A stretch of 52,826 bases of DNA from Gammaproteobacteria bacterium (GCA_016874175.1 VGUP01000003.1:1-52826); one strand, 5' to 3'; shown: positions 26,431-35,846, numbered from the stretch's first letter. Numbers and translations: made by a program. The notes: generated by a model not told the origin, from the sequence alone.

Positions 26431-28290
26431 ATGAGCGGGCGCAACACCGGGCGCATTCCCCAGAATTTCATCGACGATCTGGTCGGTCGTACAGACATCG
26501 TCGAACTCATCGGCGCGCGGGTGCCGCTGAAAAAAGCAGGGCGCGAGTTCCGCGCTTGTTGCCCGTTTCACGATGAAAAAACGCCGTCGTTCTGGGTCAG
26601 CCCGGACAAGCAGTTCTATCACTGCTTCGGCTGCGGCGCGCACGGCACCGCGCTTGGCTTCCTGATCAACTACGACCGGCTGAGCTTTCCGGAAGCGGTC
26701 GAAGAACTGGCCGCGCGCGCCGGCGTCGAAGTGCCGCGCGAAGCCCGCGCCGACGACGGTCGCAGTCGCGACGAAGGCGATCTCGCCGAGCTGATGGGTG
26801 AAGTCGCCAAGTACTGGGCGGGCAAACTCAAGGCCGACGCGCGCGCCTCGCGCTATCTGTCCGAGCGCGGTCTGACCGCCGACACTATTCAAAAATTTGG
26901 TATCGGATATTCGGCCAATTCATGGAATGACACCCTTAATCGTTTCGCTAATGATTCAAAAAAGCGCGAAGCGCTCCTCGCCTGCGGCCTTGTGATCGAA
27001 CGCGAGGGCAGTGCCGGTCGCGATGGCGACCGCTACTACGACCGCTTTCGCGATCGCGTGATGTTCCCGATTCGCGATGCGCGCGGACGGGTGATCGCCT
27101 TCGGCGGCCGCATCATCGATCAGGGCGAGCCTAAGTACCTCAACTCCCCCGAAACCACGCTGTTCCACAAGGGCCGCGAGTTGTACGGGCTGTACGAAGT
27201 CCGACGAAGCCGTGCGCCGCTGCGCCGGCTGATGGTGGTCGAGGGCTACATGGATGTCGTACGCCTGCATCAGGCGGATATTTCCTACGCCGTGGCCACG
27301 CTCGGCACTGCGACCACGCCCGAGCATTTGAAGCGCGCCTTTCGGCTGGTCAGCGAAGTGGTCTTCGCCTTCGATGGCGATCGTGCGGGGCGCGCTGCGG
27401 CTTGGCGGGCGCTCAACAATTCTTTGGCCGAGATCCGCGAAGGGCGGCAACTCAAATTTTTGTTCCTGCCCGATGGCCACGACCCCGATACCTTGGTTGG
27501 CGAAGAGGGTCGCGAGGCTTTCGAAGCGCGACTCGATGGCGCGCTGCCGCTCTCGGAATATCTGGTGCAAGAACTCGCGACGCAGGTCGATCTGGCCTAT
27601 GCCGACGGCCGCGCACGCTTCGCGGAACTCGCGCGGCCACTCGTCAGCAAAATCCCCGAGGGCGTTTATCGGGAACTTTTGGTCGAACGCCTCGCCGAGG
27701 CCATCCGCCTGCCCGCCTCGCGCCTGCGTGATCTGTGGGCGAACGCGGCAACCGAAACCAGCCGTGGCCCGCGCGCACCGAGCACATCGCGCCTGCAAAA
27801 CGCGGACGGTCGTGGCGGCACCGGTGGCAGCAAGTCGTCGGCGACGGCGGGCCGCGGCGGTCTGATGCGACAAGCGGTGCTGGCGCTCGTGCATCACCCG
27901 AAGGTGGCGACTCGACTGCAAGACGCCGATCTCGCCACGCTCACGGGGCTCGATGAACCCGGCGCCGACATCCTCCGCGCGCTGATCGCCGATCTGCGCG
28001 AACAACCCTGTGCGAGCACCGGGCAGCTGCTCGAACGCTGGCGCGAACGGCCGGAGGCCGAGCGATTCGCGCGTCTTGCGGCCGTCGAGTCGCTGATCCC
28101 CGGCGACGAAGCCGCCTTGCAGGAGCTGCGCAACGCCCTGGCACGCATGCACGACGAACAGCGGCGGCGACGCTTCGACGCCCTGCTCGAACGCGAAAAG
28201 TCTGTGGGGCTGTCAGCCGACGAACGCACGGAACTGCAACAGCTGATGACGAGTCGAATCGGCGGTTCGACCAGCCCCGATCGCCGCTGA
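26431..28290 (+). CDS. dnaG: DNA primase
   Basis: ATG 26431 gives 619 aa (the tracked TTG is 3 codons earlier). CHC2 zinc finger (CCPFHDEKTPSFWVSPDKQF, CFGCG), RNA polymerase/TOPRIM core with LVIEREG, GGRIIDQGEPKYLNSPET, VVEGYMDVVRL, FAFDGDRAG and DGHDPDTLV, then the C-terminal DnaB-interaction helical domain after a Gly/Ser-rich linker (near 450-475). It makes primers for replication. Confidence 0.97.
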   Translation: MSGRNTGRIPQNFIDDLVGRTDIVELIGARVPLKKAGREFRACCPFHDEKTPSFWVSPDKQFYHCFGCGAHGTALGFLINYDRLSFPEAVEELAARAGVEVPREARADDGRSRDEGDLAELMGEVAKYWAGKLKADARASRYLSERGLTADTIQKFGIGYSANSWNDTLNRFANDSKKREALLACGLVIEREGSAGRDGDRYYDRFRDRVMFPIRDARGRVIAFGGRIIDQGEPKYLNSPETTLFHKGRELYGLYEVRRSRAPLRRLMVVEGYMDVVRLHQADISYAVATLGTATTPEHLKRAFRLVSEVVFAFDGDRAGRAAAWRALNNSLAEIREGRQLKFLFLPDGHDPDTLVGEEGREAFEARLDGALPLSEYLVQELATQVDLAYADGRARFAELARPLVSKIPEGVYRELLVERLAEAIRLPASRLRDLWANAATETSRGPRAPSTSRLQNADGRGGTGGSKSSATAGRGGLMRQAVLALVHHPKVATRLQDADLATLTGLDEPGADILRALIADLREQPCASTGQLLERWRERPEAERFARLAAVESLIPGDEAALQELRNALARMHDEQRRRRFDALLEREKSVGLSADERTELQQLMTSRIGGSTSPDRR

Positions 28291-28303
28291 CTAGACGGGT
28301 TGG

Positions 28304-28325
28304 CGCTGTTCAGAAACAGCGTTTT
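28304..28325 (+). terminator. terminator-like hairpin between dnaG and rpoD
   Basis: CGCTGTT, loop CAGA, AACAGCG, then TTTT. A short stem, so probably a partial attenuator that lets rpoD be expressed at a different level from dnaG. Confidence 0.4.
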
Positions 28326-28380
28326 CGCGTACACTTCCCGGCTGGCTTCCCCCGGCACGGGCAACGCCCGACAAACACCC

Positions 28381-30789
28381 ATGAGCAAGAAAACCAAGGC
28401 TACTTCTGGCAAGAAACCCGCGCGCCCAGCTGCCGCCCGCAAGGCGGCACCGGTGGCCAAGCCTGTTGCCAAGTCGGCGGCAAAGGCCGCCAAGCCAGTC
28501 GCCCCGAAGCCCGCTGCAGCCGCCAAGCCTGCTGCCACCAAACCGGCACAGAAGTCTGCCGTCGCTGTTGCCAAGGCCCCGGCGCCCAAGGCCGCGGTAG
28601 CAGCGAAACCCGCCTCAGCCAAGGCGCCAGCGCAAAAGGCGGCCGCCAAACCAGCCGCGCCTGCCAAAGCCGCTACGTCAACCAAAGCCGCTGCGCCGGC
28701 CAAAGCCACTGCGCCGGCCAAAGCCACTGCGCCGGCCAAAGCCACTGCGCCGGCCAAAGCCACTGCGCCGGCCAAGCCCGAGGCCAAACCGACCGCACTA
28801 TCGACGCCGGCACCCGCTGCAGCACCTGCAGCGACCGCAGCCGCAGCGACCGCTGCAGCAACCAAGCCGTCGAAGTCCAAGGCCACCAAAGCAGCCAACA
28901 ACGAAGGCAGCAAGGTCCAGGCCATGCCCGAGCGGCGCCCGCTCGCGCTGCCCGAAGAGCGTCGGTCACAGCTCAAGCAGCTGATCGCGCTCGGCAAGGA
29001 GCAGAGCTACCTCACCTACTCGCAGGTCAACGATTACCTGCCTTCCGAGATCGTCGATCCCGAACAGATCGAAGAAATCGTCAACACCATCAACGATATG
29101 GGCATCCCGGTGTACGAAAAAGCACCGGAGAGCGAGTCCATCCTCGCGCCCGAGACCACCGCGCCCTCGGATGAAGAGGCGATCGAAGAGGCGGCGGCGG
29201 CGCTCGCCGCGCTCGATGCCGAATTGGGCCGTACTACCGACCCGGTGCGCATGTACATGCGCGAAATGGGCACGGTTGAACTGCTGACGCGTGAAGGCGA
29301 AATCAGCATCGCCAAGCGCATCGAAGAAGGTCTCGACTCGGTACGTACGCAAATCTCGCTGTACCCGCCAACGTACGGGTTCATCTTCCGCGCATACGAA
29401 AATGTGAGAGCCGGTACCGGTCGCCTCGCCGACATCATCGTCGGCTTCATCGACCCGAACGCCCCTGACGTCATCGCCCAGCCACAGACCCCGACCAAAG
29501 TTGAAGCGGCGGCGCCTGTAGAGTCCGAGGAAGAATCCGACTCCGGTGACGATAGCGAAGAGACCGTCGACACTGGTCCCGATCCGGTCGAGACCGCCGA
29601 GCGCTTTGCGTCGCTGCAAAAGCTGCGCGCACAAATGCTCAATTCCCTTGCCAAAATCGGCATAGAAGACCCAAAGACACAGAAGATCCGCAAGAAACTC
29701 GCGGCTGAGTTCATGGAACTCAAGCTGTCGCCGAAGATGTTCGAGGCGCTGATCGATAACCTGCGCGCACACGTCAATGAAATACGCCAGCTCGAGCGCG
29801 ACATCATGGTGATCGCCATCCGCGATGCCGGCATGCCGCGCAAAGAATTCATCACCTCGTTCCCGCGCAACGAGACCAACGATCGCTGGGTCGCAAAGCA
29901 CGCCAAGGCCGGCAAGAAGTGGTCGGCCCCGCTTGCTCGTTTCGCTGACGACATCCGCAAGAAGCAGTTGCTGTTGGGCGAAATCGAGAAGATTCACTAC
30001 CTCACCATCTCCGAGATCAAGGACATCAATCGCGAGGTGTCGATCGGTGAAGCCAAGGCACGGCGCGCCAAGAAAGAGATGGTCGAGGCCAACCTGCGTC
30101 TGGTGATCTCGATCGCAAAGAAATACACCAACCGCGGCCTGCAGTTCCTCGACCTCATCCAGGAAGGCAACATCGGCCTCATGAAGGCGGTCGACAAGTT
30201 CGAATATCGTCGCGGCTACAAGTTCTCGACCTATGCCACATGGTGGATCCGCCAGGCTATCACGCGTTCGATTGCCGACCAAGCACGCACCATCCGCATT
30301 CCGGTGCACATGATCGAGACCATCAACAAGCTGAACCGCATTTCGCGGCAAATGCTGCAAGAGATGGGTCGTGAGCCCACGCCCGAAGAATTGGCCGTGC
30401 GCATGGAGATGCCCGAAGACAAGGTTCGCAAGGTCCTCAAGATCGCGAAAGAACCGATCTCGATGGAAACACCCATCGGCGATGACGAAGACTCGCACCT
30501 GGGTGATTTCATTGAAGACACCTCGGTAGCCTCGCCGATCGACCAAGCTACGGCCGAATCACTGCGCGAGACCACGCATGCCGTACTCTCGCAACTGACG
30601 CCGCGCGAAGCCAAAGTGTTGCGGATGCGCTTCGGTATCGATCTCAGCACCGACCACACCCTCGAAGAGGTCGGCAAGCAGTTCGACGTCACGCGTGAGC
30701 GTATCCGTCAGATCGAAGCCAAGGCCTTGCGCAAATTGCGTCACCCGAGTCGCTCGGAGCAGCTGCGCAGCTTCTTGGTCGAAGACTAA
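28381..30789 (+). CDS. rpoD: RNA polymerase sigma factor RpoD (sigma70) with Lys/Ala/Pro-rich N-terminal extension
   Basis: From ATG 28381 the protein is 802 aa against 613 in E. coli. Residues about 1-185 are almost only Lys, Ala, Pro, Ser and Thr ([20 protein letters not shown], repeated KATAPA) and look like a histone-H1-type tail. Then region 1.1 ([19 protein letters not shown]), 1.2 ([20 protein letters not shown]), the non-conserved acidic insert, 2.1-2.4 ([39 protein letters not shown]), 3, and 4.2 ([20 protein letters not shown]). Core regions are intact. An internal ATG at 28924 would give a normal-length 621-aa protein, so dual starts are possible. Final gene of the rpsU-dnaG block. 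Confidence 0.95.
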   Translation: MSKKTKATSGKKPARPAAARKAAPVAKPVAKSAAKAAKPVAPKPAAAAKPAATKPAQKSAVAVAKAPAPKAAVAAKPASAKAPAQKAAAKPAAPAKAATSTKAAAPAKATAPAKATAPAKATAPAKATAPAKPEAKPTALSTPAPAAAPAATAAAATAAATKPSKSKATKAANNEGSKVQAMPERRPLALPEERRSQLKQLIALGKEQSYLTYSQVNDYLPSEIVDPEQIEEIVNTINDMGIPVYEKAPESESILAPETTAPSDEEAIEEAAAALAALDAELGRTTDPVRMYMREMGTVELLTREGEISIAKRIEEGLDSVRTQISLYPPTYGFIFRAYENVRAGTGRLADIIVGFIDPNAPDVIAQPQTPTKVEAAAPVESEEESDSGDDSEETVDTGPDPVETAERFASLQKLRAQMLNSLAKIGIEDPKTQKIRKKLAAEFMELKLSPKMFEALIDNLRAHVNEIRQLERDIMVIAIRDAGMPRKEFITSFPRNETNDRWVAKHAKAGKKWSAPLARFADDIRKKQLLLGEIEKIHYLTISEIKDINREVSIGEAKARRAKKEMVEANLRLVISIAKKYTNRGLQFLDLIQEGNIGLMKAVDKFEYRRGYKFSTYATWWIRQAITRSIADQARTIRIPVHMIETINKLNRISRQMLQEMGREPTPEELAVRMEMPEDKVRKVLKIAKEPISMETPIGDDEDSHLGDFIEDTSVASPIDQATAESLRETTHAVLSQLTPREAKVLRMRFGIDLSTDHTLEEVGKQFDVTRERIRQIEAKALRKLRHPSRSEQLRSFLVED
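28693..28776 (+). repeat. 18-bp minisatellite inside rpoD (4 perfect copies plus a partial)
   Basis: The unit GCGCCGGCCAAAGCCACT repeats perfectly from 28693 to 28764 with a 12-base partial copy to 28776; each unit encodes APAKAT. Copy-number change would keep the frame. An imperfect copy precedes it. Confidence 0.9.
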
Positions 30790-30826
30790 GGACCGTCGCA
30801 GCAGCGCGCGCGCAGAGTCTGCCTGG

Positions 30827-31804
30827 ATGAAACTCGCGCAGCTCCGCTATCTGGTCGCGATCGTCGAGTCGGGCTCCAGCATCTCGGCGGCGGCCGAGAA
30901 GTTGCACGTCTCGCAGCCAGGCGTCAGCCGGCAACTCAAAGTCCTCGAGGACGAGCTCGGACTCGAGCTGTTCGTACGCGATGGCAGAGCCCTCACGAGG
31001 CTCACCCCCGCGGGTCAGCGGGTCTTTGAGCGTGCGCAGCGCGTGCTGCGCGAGACCCAGGCCATCCGGGCGATGTCTCTCGATGCCCGCGATCCCGAAC
31101 GAGGCTCGTTGTCGATCGCGACCACGCATACGCAGGCGCGATATGTGCTGCCATCCGTAATCGAATCATTTCGTAAACGCTATCCGAAGGTGAAGCTGCA
31201 TCTGCAGCAAGGGACTTCCGAGCAAATCGCCGAAATGCTGACGGCTGGGCAAGTCGATATCGCCATCTCGACGGGAGCTCGCGAACGGTTGCCACACTGC
31301 ATCCTGCTGCCTTGCTACGAGTGGCACCGCCGAGTCATCGTGCCCAAGCAACATCCGCTCGCGCGCAGCAAAACACTGACGCTGGCCAAGCTTTCGACCT
31401 ATCCGCTCGTGACCTACGTCTTCAACATGACAGGTCCCGCCTCACTCCCGGACGCTTTTGCCGCCGCGGGACTCGAGCCCGATATCGCCTTGACGGCGCG
31501 AGATGCCGACGTCATCAAAACTTATGTGCGCCTGGGCTTGGGCGTGGGTGTCGTCGCGGCCATGGCGATCGATCCGCGCGAAGATGCGGATCTGGTCTCG
31601 TTCGACGCCGCACACCTTTTCCCGCGGCATCTGACCTGGGTGGGTTTTCGTCGCGGCAGTTTTTTGCGCCGCTACAGCCTCGATTTCATCCAGGGGCTCG
31701 CCCCGCATCTCGAGCGTAACCAGATTCAAAAAGCAGAACGGGCCACCGATCAGTCCGCGGTCGACACTTTGTTCGCGGGCGCACCACTGCCGATATACGC
31801 CTGA
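30827..31804 (+). CDS. LysR-family transcriptional regulator, CysB-like
   Basis: ATG 30827, 325 aa, 37 bases after rpoD. N-terminal HTH (QLRYLVAIVESGSSISAAAE, SQPGVSRQLKVLEDELGLEL), then the CysB-type effector domain: TTHTQARYVLPSVI, FRKRYPKVKLHLQQGTSEQI, GQVDIAISTG, DADVIKTYVRLGLGVGVVA. The THTQARY and YVRLGLGVG segments are the CysB/Cbl signature, whose ligand is O-/N-acetylserine or adenosine phosphosulfate. It probably activates sulfur assimilation genes; none lie in this window. Confidence 0.88.
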   Translation: MKLAQLRYLVAIVESGSSISAAAEKLHVSQPGVSRQLKVLEDELGLELFVRDGRALTRLTPAGQRVFERAQRVLRETQAIRAMSLDARDPERGSLSIATTHTQARYVLPSVIESFRKRYPKVKLHLQQGTSEQIAEMLTAGQVDIAISTGARERLPHCILLPCYEWHRRVIVPKQHPLARSKTLTLAKLSTYPLVTYVFNMTGPASLPDAFAAAGLEPDIALTARDADVIKTYVRLGLGVGVVAAMAIDPREDADLVSFDAAHLFPRHLTWVGFRRGSFLRRYSLDFIQGLAPHLERNQIQKAERATDQSAVDTLFAGAPLPIYA

Positions 31805-31870
31805 CCCGCCGACATCCTTTCGCTAGAATATGTGTCATCCCGATCCAAAAAATTCGCAGAGGAATACGCA

Positions 31871-32911
31871 ATGGCTCTGATCTCGATGCGACAGCTGCTC
31901 GATCACGCTGCCGAACACGGCTATGGGGTCCCCGCCTTCAACGTCAACAACCTCGAACAGGTTCAGGCGATCATGCAGGCTGCCGACAAGACCGACAGCC
32001 CGGTGATCATGCAGGCCTCGGCGGGTGCGCGTAAGTACGCCGGCGAGCCCTTCCTGCGTCACCTCATCGAGGCCGCCATCGAAAGCTACCCGCATATTCC
32101 GATCGTGATGCACCAAGACCATGGCGCAAGCCCCTCGGTGTGTGTGCAGTCGATCCGTTCGGGCTTCTCGAGCGTGATGATGGACGGCTCGCTCAAAGAA
32201 GACGGCAAGACACCGGCGTCGTACGAGTACAACGTCGAAGTCACGCGACATGTGACGCGCATCGCCCACGCCGTCGGTGTGTCGGTTGAAGGCGAGCTCG
32301 GTTGCCTCGGCTCACTCGAGTCGGGCAAGGCCGGCGAAGAAGACGGCCACGGTGCCGAGGGCCAGCTCTCGCACGACCAACTGCTTACCGATCCGGATCA
32401 GGCCGCGGACTTCGTCGCCAAGACTGGCGTTGACGCTTTGGCCATTGCCATCGGTACCTCGCACGGCGCCTATAAATTCAGTCGCAAGCCCACCGGTGAC
32501 ATTCTCGCGATTCAGCGCATCCGCGAAATCAACAGCAAGATCCCCAACACCCACCTCGTCATGCACGGCTCGTCATCAGTGCCACAAGAATGGCTGCAGG
32601 TCATCCGCGAAAACGGCGGCAAACTGCGCGAAACCTATGGCGTACCCGTCGAAGAAATTCTCGAGGGCATCAAGCACGGCGTACGCAAGATCAATATCGA
32701 TACCGATATCCGGCTCGCCATGACCGGCGCCATCCGCCGTCACTTCAACAAAGATCCGGCCGAATTCGATCCACGAAAATATTTGAAAGAAGCGATGCTC
32801 GCAGCGCGCGAGATTTGCGTTGCTCGTTACGAAGCATTCGGCTGCGCCGGTAAGGCGTCATCAATCAAAGTATTGCCGCTCGAAACGATGGCGAAGCGCT
32901 ACGCCGCCTGA
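31871..32911 (+). CDS. fba: class II fructose-bisphosphate aldolase
   Basis: ATG 31871 with AGAGG upstream; 346 aa. Class IIA zinc aldolase: Zn ligands in VMHQDHGAS and the later GTSHGAYK and [23 protein letters not shown]-terminal [18 protein letters not shown]. The sequence looks like the subtype annotated for the Calvin cycle (CbbA-like), but no other Calvin genes are here, so glycolysis/gluconeogenesis is the safe role. It has its own terminator. Confidence 0.95.
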   Translation: MALISMRQLLDHAAEHGYGVPAFNVNNLEQVQAIMQAADKTDSPVIMQASAGARKYAGEPFLRHLIEAAIESYPHIPIVMHQDHGASPSVCVQSIRSGFSSVMMDGSLKEDGKTPASYEYNVEVTRHVTRIAHAVGVSVEGELGCLGSLESGKAGEEDGHGAEGQLSHDQLLTDPDQAADFVAKTGVDALAIAIGTSHGAYKFSRKPTGDILAIQRIREINSKIPNTHLVMHGSSSVPQEWLQVIRENGGKLRETYGVPVEEILEGIKHGVRKINIDTDIRLAMTGAIRRHFNKDPAEFDPRKYLKEAMLAAREICVARYEAFGCAGKASSIKVLPLETMAKRYAA

Positions 32912-32958
32912 CCGCTGCCGCGCCACGCGCGACCAGCTGCGCAGTGCAACATCGAAAG

Positions 32959-32987
32959 GCCGTGGGCTCGCGCTCACGGCTTTTTTT
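32959..32987 (+). terminator. rho-independent terminator of fba
   Basis: GCCGTG pairs with CACGGC, with an inner GGC/GCT (one G-T), loop TCGC, followed by seven T. It overlaps the end of the convergent HD-hydrolase remnant. Confidence 0.88.
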
Positions 32988-33545
32988 CATGGTCGTTTTT
33001 TATGCACCTGATCGAATCGTGCCTCCAGCTCCGGGTTCGCGCCGCGCAGCTGATCGACCACATCCTTGGCCCAGTCGAAGTAAGCACGCTGCCGGTCGAT
33101 GGACCAGCCGTTAGGCGGCGCAGAAATCATGCTGCGCAAGTTGCAGATCTTGTCGCCGAGTTTGACTTGCCGCGCCGCCGGCGAAGTCAGTCGCGCTCGG
33201 GACACCTGCAACTTCTTGCGTGCTCGCCAATGCAGTGAGCGCTCGTCCGTTACCTCCATGACGATACGCGCAACCTGTTCGCCAAACTCACCCTGAAGCT
33301 CTTGCAGCGAGGTCTGCGTATCTTCGATGGTGTCGTGCAGCAGCGCGGCAGCGAGCACCACCGGATCCCACACTCCTCCCCTCGAACCAAAGTACATCCG
33401 CAAGATCAAGCGGGTGGTTGATGTAAGGCAGATGTCCTCGGCCCTTGCGCCGCTGATCCCGATGCTTCCAAGCCGCAAAACGCGCAGCCCGCAACACAAG
33501 GCCAAAGTCGGCCTCATCGACAGCAGCGAGATGACTACGGGACAT
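32987..33545 (-). pseudogene. MESH1-like HD-domain (p)ppGpp hydrolase, frameshifted
   Basis: Two overlapping frames together make one protein of about 186 residues. Frame one (ATG 33545) gives FAAWKHRDQRRKGRGHLPYI and NHPLDLADVLWFEG; frame two gives GGVWDPVVLAAALLHDTIED, ARQVKLGDKICNLRSM and the tail. MESH1-type SpoT-like hydrolases have exactly this order, with the metal HD in LLHDTIEDT. Joining needs one extra base removed in the purine run GAGGGGAGGAG near 33374-33386. Either a recent pseudogene or a sequencing slip in a homopurine tract. Intact, it would remove the 3'-pyrophosphate of ppGpp (or phosphate of NADPH). Confidence 0.8.
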
Positions 33546-33565
33546 GCGCGCTTGACCGCCCGCTC

Positions 33566-34426
33566 TCAGGGCGTGAACACCGCCCGCATCTCGCGCACGA
33601 AGCCCGCGAGATCACGCGGCGTACGTCCGGTGATTTCTTTGAAAGTCGATGTGGTCTCGGCGACATAGCCTGCCGCGACCTCGGCGAAAATATCGCAGAC
33701 TGCATCGAGATGCCATTTGCTTGCGAGAAACTTGCCGAGGTAAGCCTTGTACTCGGCGGGATCTTGCGGCACATAGGCAATCGGTCGGCCCAGTTCACGA
33801 CTGAAAACCTTCGCAGCCTTGTGAAAGCTCAGCTGGTCGGGGCTGGTGATGTCGTAACTCTTGTTCTCGTGTCCCGAGGTCGCAAGACAATGCGCCGCGA
33901 AGAACCCGGCATCGCGCGAGTCCGCCATGGCGGCAGCACCGCGCTCGCCAAAAGGATAAAAGAATTGGTTTCGGGACTTGATAGTCGCAGCATTCGCCAA
34001 GAAGTTCTGCATGAAAAAACTAGGCCGGACCATCGTCCAGGCCACGCCCTTCGACCGAATGTATTCCTCTGAGTCCCAATGCATCCGATGCGTACCTATC
34101 TTGGCCGTCGGCAGAGACTCCATCGAAGAAATCTTCAGAATGTGTTGCACACCGCACTCGACGGCGACATCGACGATTCGCTTTTCCATGGTCAGCTGGT
34201 TTTCGCCATTCGGCAGGATGACCGCGACTTTGCTCACCCCGCGCATCGCCGCGCGCAGGCTATCGGCATCACCCGCATCGCCAAAGGCCAGTTCGACTCC
34301 CAGCGCAGCGAGCGGTGCCGCCTTGTCCTTGTTACGCATCAGAGCTCTGACGCCCAGCCCTCTGGCAACCAGCTCCCTTGCGGCGTGGCTTCCGGTACGG
34401 CCAGTCGCTCCCGTAATCAGTATCAT
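33566..34426 (-). CDS. NmrA-like NAD(P)-binding protein
   Basis: ATG 34426 with GGGGGA upstream; 286 aa. Rossmann start MILITGATGRTGSHAARELV, VRALMRNKDKA, FGDAGDADSLRAAMRGV, then KISSMES, SEEYIRSKGVAWTMVRPSFF and a C-terminal helical lid. The pattern is that of NmrA/QOR2-type atypical SDRs that sense NADPH/NADP or reduce quinones; the catalytic Tyr-Lys of classical SDRs is not conserved. Function unknown. Divergent from rraA by 67 bases. Confidence 0.8.
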   Translation of the reverse strand: MILITGATGRTGSHAARELVARGLGVRALMRNKDKAAPLAALGVELAFGDAGDADSLRAAMRGVSKVAVILPNGENQLTMEKRIVDVAVECGVQHILKISSMESLPTAKIGTHRMHWDSEEYIRSKGVAWTMVRPSFFMQNFLANAATIKSRNQFFYPFGERGAAAMADSRDAGFFAAHCLATSGHENKSYDITSPDQLSFHKAAKVFSRELGRPIAYVPQDPAEYKAYLGKFLASKWHLDAVCDIFAEVAAGYVAETTSTFKEITGRTPRDLAGFVREMRAVFTP

Positions 34427-34493
34427 CGCGTCTCCCCCGTGAAATCGGTTCAATCGAGTCAGGAATGGATAACACACTCAACGAAGGCCAACC

Positions 34494-34973
34494 ATGATTC
34501 CAAGCATCTGCGACCTCTCCGACGCGAATATCGGCAAAGTCCAGACTCTCCGTCCGGGATTTCGTCACTTCGGGCTACTGAGCAAATTCCACGGTCGGGT
34601 TACAACCATTCGCTGCCTTGAAGACAACGCATTGCTCAAGTCGACTCTCGGCACCCCCGGCGACGGACGGGTCATGGTCGTCGATGGTGGCGGCTCGCTC
34701 GAACGCGCGCTGTTTGGCGACATGCTCGGAGCACTGCTTCGCGACAACGGCTGGGCGGGAATCGTCATCAACGGCGCCGTGCGCGATGTGGAGGTCGTAA
34801 GGCAGATGCCGATTGCAGTTCGCGCGCTCGAGATCTGCCCTACACAGCCCAACAAGCTGGGGACCGGCGAGCGTGATGTCGTCGTCAGCTTTGGCGGGGT
34901 CACCTTTAACCCCGGCGACTGGCTCTACGCGGACGAGAATGGCGTCATTGTCAGTACGACGCCGCTGACGTAA
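34494..34973 (+). CDS. rraA: RraA family protein (RNase E inhibitor / HMG aldolase-like)
   Basis: 159 aa, typical RraA length. FHGRVTTIRCLEDNALLK, VMVVDGGGSLERALFGDMLG, GIVINGAVRDVE, and FNPGDWLYADENGVIVS are the family blocks. In E. coli RraA binds the RNase E degradosome scaffold and lowers decay; close homologues have metal-dependent 4-hydroxy-4-methyl-2-oxoglutarate aldolase/oxaloacetate decarboxylase activity with the G...R-D site, which is present. Convergent with the nitroreductase. Confidence 0.92.
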   Translation: MIPSICDLSDANIGKVQTLRPGFRHFGLLSKFHGRVTTIRCLEDNALLKSTLGTPGDGRVMVVDGGGSLERALFGDMLGALLRDNGWAGIVINGAVRDVEVVRQMPIAVRALEICPTQPNKLGTGERDVVVSFGGVTFNPGDWLYADENGVIVSTTPLT

Positions 34974-34995
34974 GGGGTGGCTATCCCTGCCGATC

Positions 34996-35577
34996 CTAAA
35001 GCCAACGTACTTTGCCCGACAGGTCAGCAGGTCGAATAACCGCCTTTGAAAGCGGGACTCCCACATGCAAAAAACCCAGGATTTGCTCCTCTTCCGCCAA
35101 GCCCAGCGCCCGCTTCACCGTCGCACTGTAGGCGTGTGATCCGGTCTTCCAGGCAGCACCAAGGCTCATCGAATGCGCAGCGACCCAAAGATTTTGAATG
35201 GCGGCGCCCACTGCGACGAGCTGCTCAACCGCGGGCACTTTCGGATGCGGCTGCGGCAGCGCCGAAACAACAATGAGCACCGGCGAACGAAACGCCTTGG
35301 AAGCCTCGCGCTGCTGCGCCTCAGCGTCGGCGTCCGGCGTCTTCTCCAGCAACGCCGCACTCATCGCATCACCCAAGATACTGCGAGAACTGCCTTCGAG
35401 AATCGTGAAGCGCCAGGGCGCAAGTAAGCCGTGATCAGGTGCCCGTACCGCTGCCGTCAGCAACGTTTCGATCTGGTGTCGAGCTAGAGACGTATCAGCA
35501 AATTTTTTTGTCGAACTGCGGGAAACGATCGCATCAAAAACCGATCCCGGCGCCGTGTTATCTGAACTTCCGGTCAC
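34996..35577 (-). CDS. nitroreductase family protein (YdjA-like)
   Basis: GTG start, 193 aa. VFDAIVSRSSTKKFAD, the FMN-contacting AAVRAPDHGLLAPWRF, VAVGAAIQNLWVAAHSMSLG, and ILGFLHVGVP match the small YdjA branch, which lacks part of the lid seen in NfsB. A homodimeric FMN oxidoreductase using NAD(P)H; physiological substrate unknown. Its Shine-Dalgarno GGAGG lies in the 3' arm of a long hairpin. Confidence 0.87.
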   Translation of the reverse strand: MTGSSDNTAPGSVFDAIVSRSSTKKFADTSLARHQIETLLTAAVRAPDHGLLAPWRFTILEGSSRSILGDAMSAALLEKTPDADAEAQQREASKAFRSPVLIVVSALPQPHPKVPAVEQLVAVGAAIQNLWVAAHSMSLGAAWKTGSHAYSATVKRALGLAEEEQILGFLHVGVPLSKAVIRPADLSGKVRWL

Positions 35578-35579
35578 TT

Positions 35580-35615
35580 GTATCCTCCTCCCGCCACTGG
35601 GCGGGTGGAGGATAC
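35580..35615 (-). promoter_or_regulatory. hairpin that encloses the nitroreductase Shine-Dalgarno
   Basis: On the minus strand GTATCCTCC pairs with GGAGGATAC and CCCGCC with GGCGGG, one mismatch between, four-base loop. The 3' arm contains GGAGG, 6 bases before the GTG start. No U-run follows, so it is not a terminator; it could control translation. Confidence 0.55.
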
Positions 35616-35623
35616 GTCAGACT

Positions 35624-35758
35624 CTACTTTGGGGGAATCCGCGGAATAATCGGCGGTCGAATCGTGTCTCTGTCGGGCGGCCTGTCAACACCAAGCAGCG
35701 AGCCAAAACTGATAAACGCGCACTCACTGAGAATGACAGCGGGAGATTGCACGGCCAT
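35624..35758 (-). CDS. 44-codon ORF ending IRPPIIPRIPPK
   Basis: ATG 35758 to TAG 35624, between the kinase remnant and the nitroreductase. It is in a different frame from, and overlaps the end of, the 40-codon signal-peptide ORF upstream; a single frameshift would join them to an exported protein of about 73 aa with a Pro/Ile/Arg tail. I do not recognise it. Could be a broken small gene or chance. Confidence 0.25.
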   Translation of the reverse strand: MAVQSPAVILSECAFISFGSLLGVDRPPDRDTIRPPIIPRIPPK

Positions 35759-35846
35759 TACACTTTGCTGAGGAGAACGCGCATAACAACAGCATTCCAA
35801 GGAGGGCGCGGCCGCCCTTGGTTTTACGGTATCCAGTTATTTTCAT
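35724..35846 (-). CDS. 40-codon ORF with strong SD and signal-peptide-like start
   Basis: ATG 35846 with AGGAG 6 bases upstream; basic N-terminus then a hydrophobic stretch (RALLGMLLLCAFSSA) followed by only 14 residues. It starts 69 bases after the stop of the kinase C-terminal remnant, so it may once have been co-transcribed with the kinase. Probably the 5' end of a frameshifted exported protein continuing in 35624-35758. Confidence 0.35.
   Translation of the reverse strand: MKITGYRKTKGGRALLGMLLLCAFSSAKCNGRAISRCHSQ

Noticed and set aside
26956-28152. 398-aa minus-strand ORF over dnaG
   Set aside because: Antisense of the primase TOPRIM region.
28693-28776. Tandem repeat considered as a CRISPR or intergenic satellite
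   Set aside because: No spacers; it is an in-frame coding repeat.
28966-30546. 526-aa minus-strand ORF opposite rpoD
   Set aside because: Shadow of the sigma factor core.
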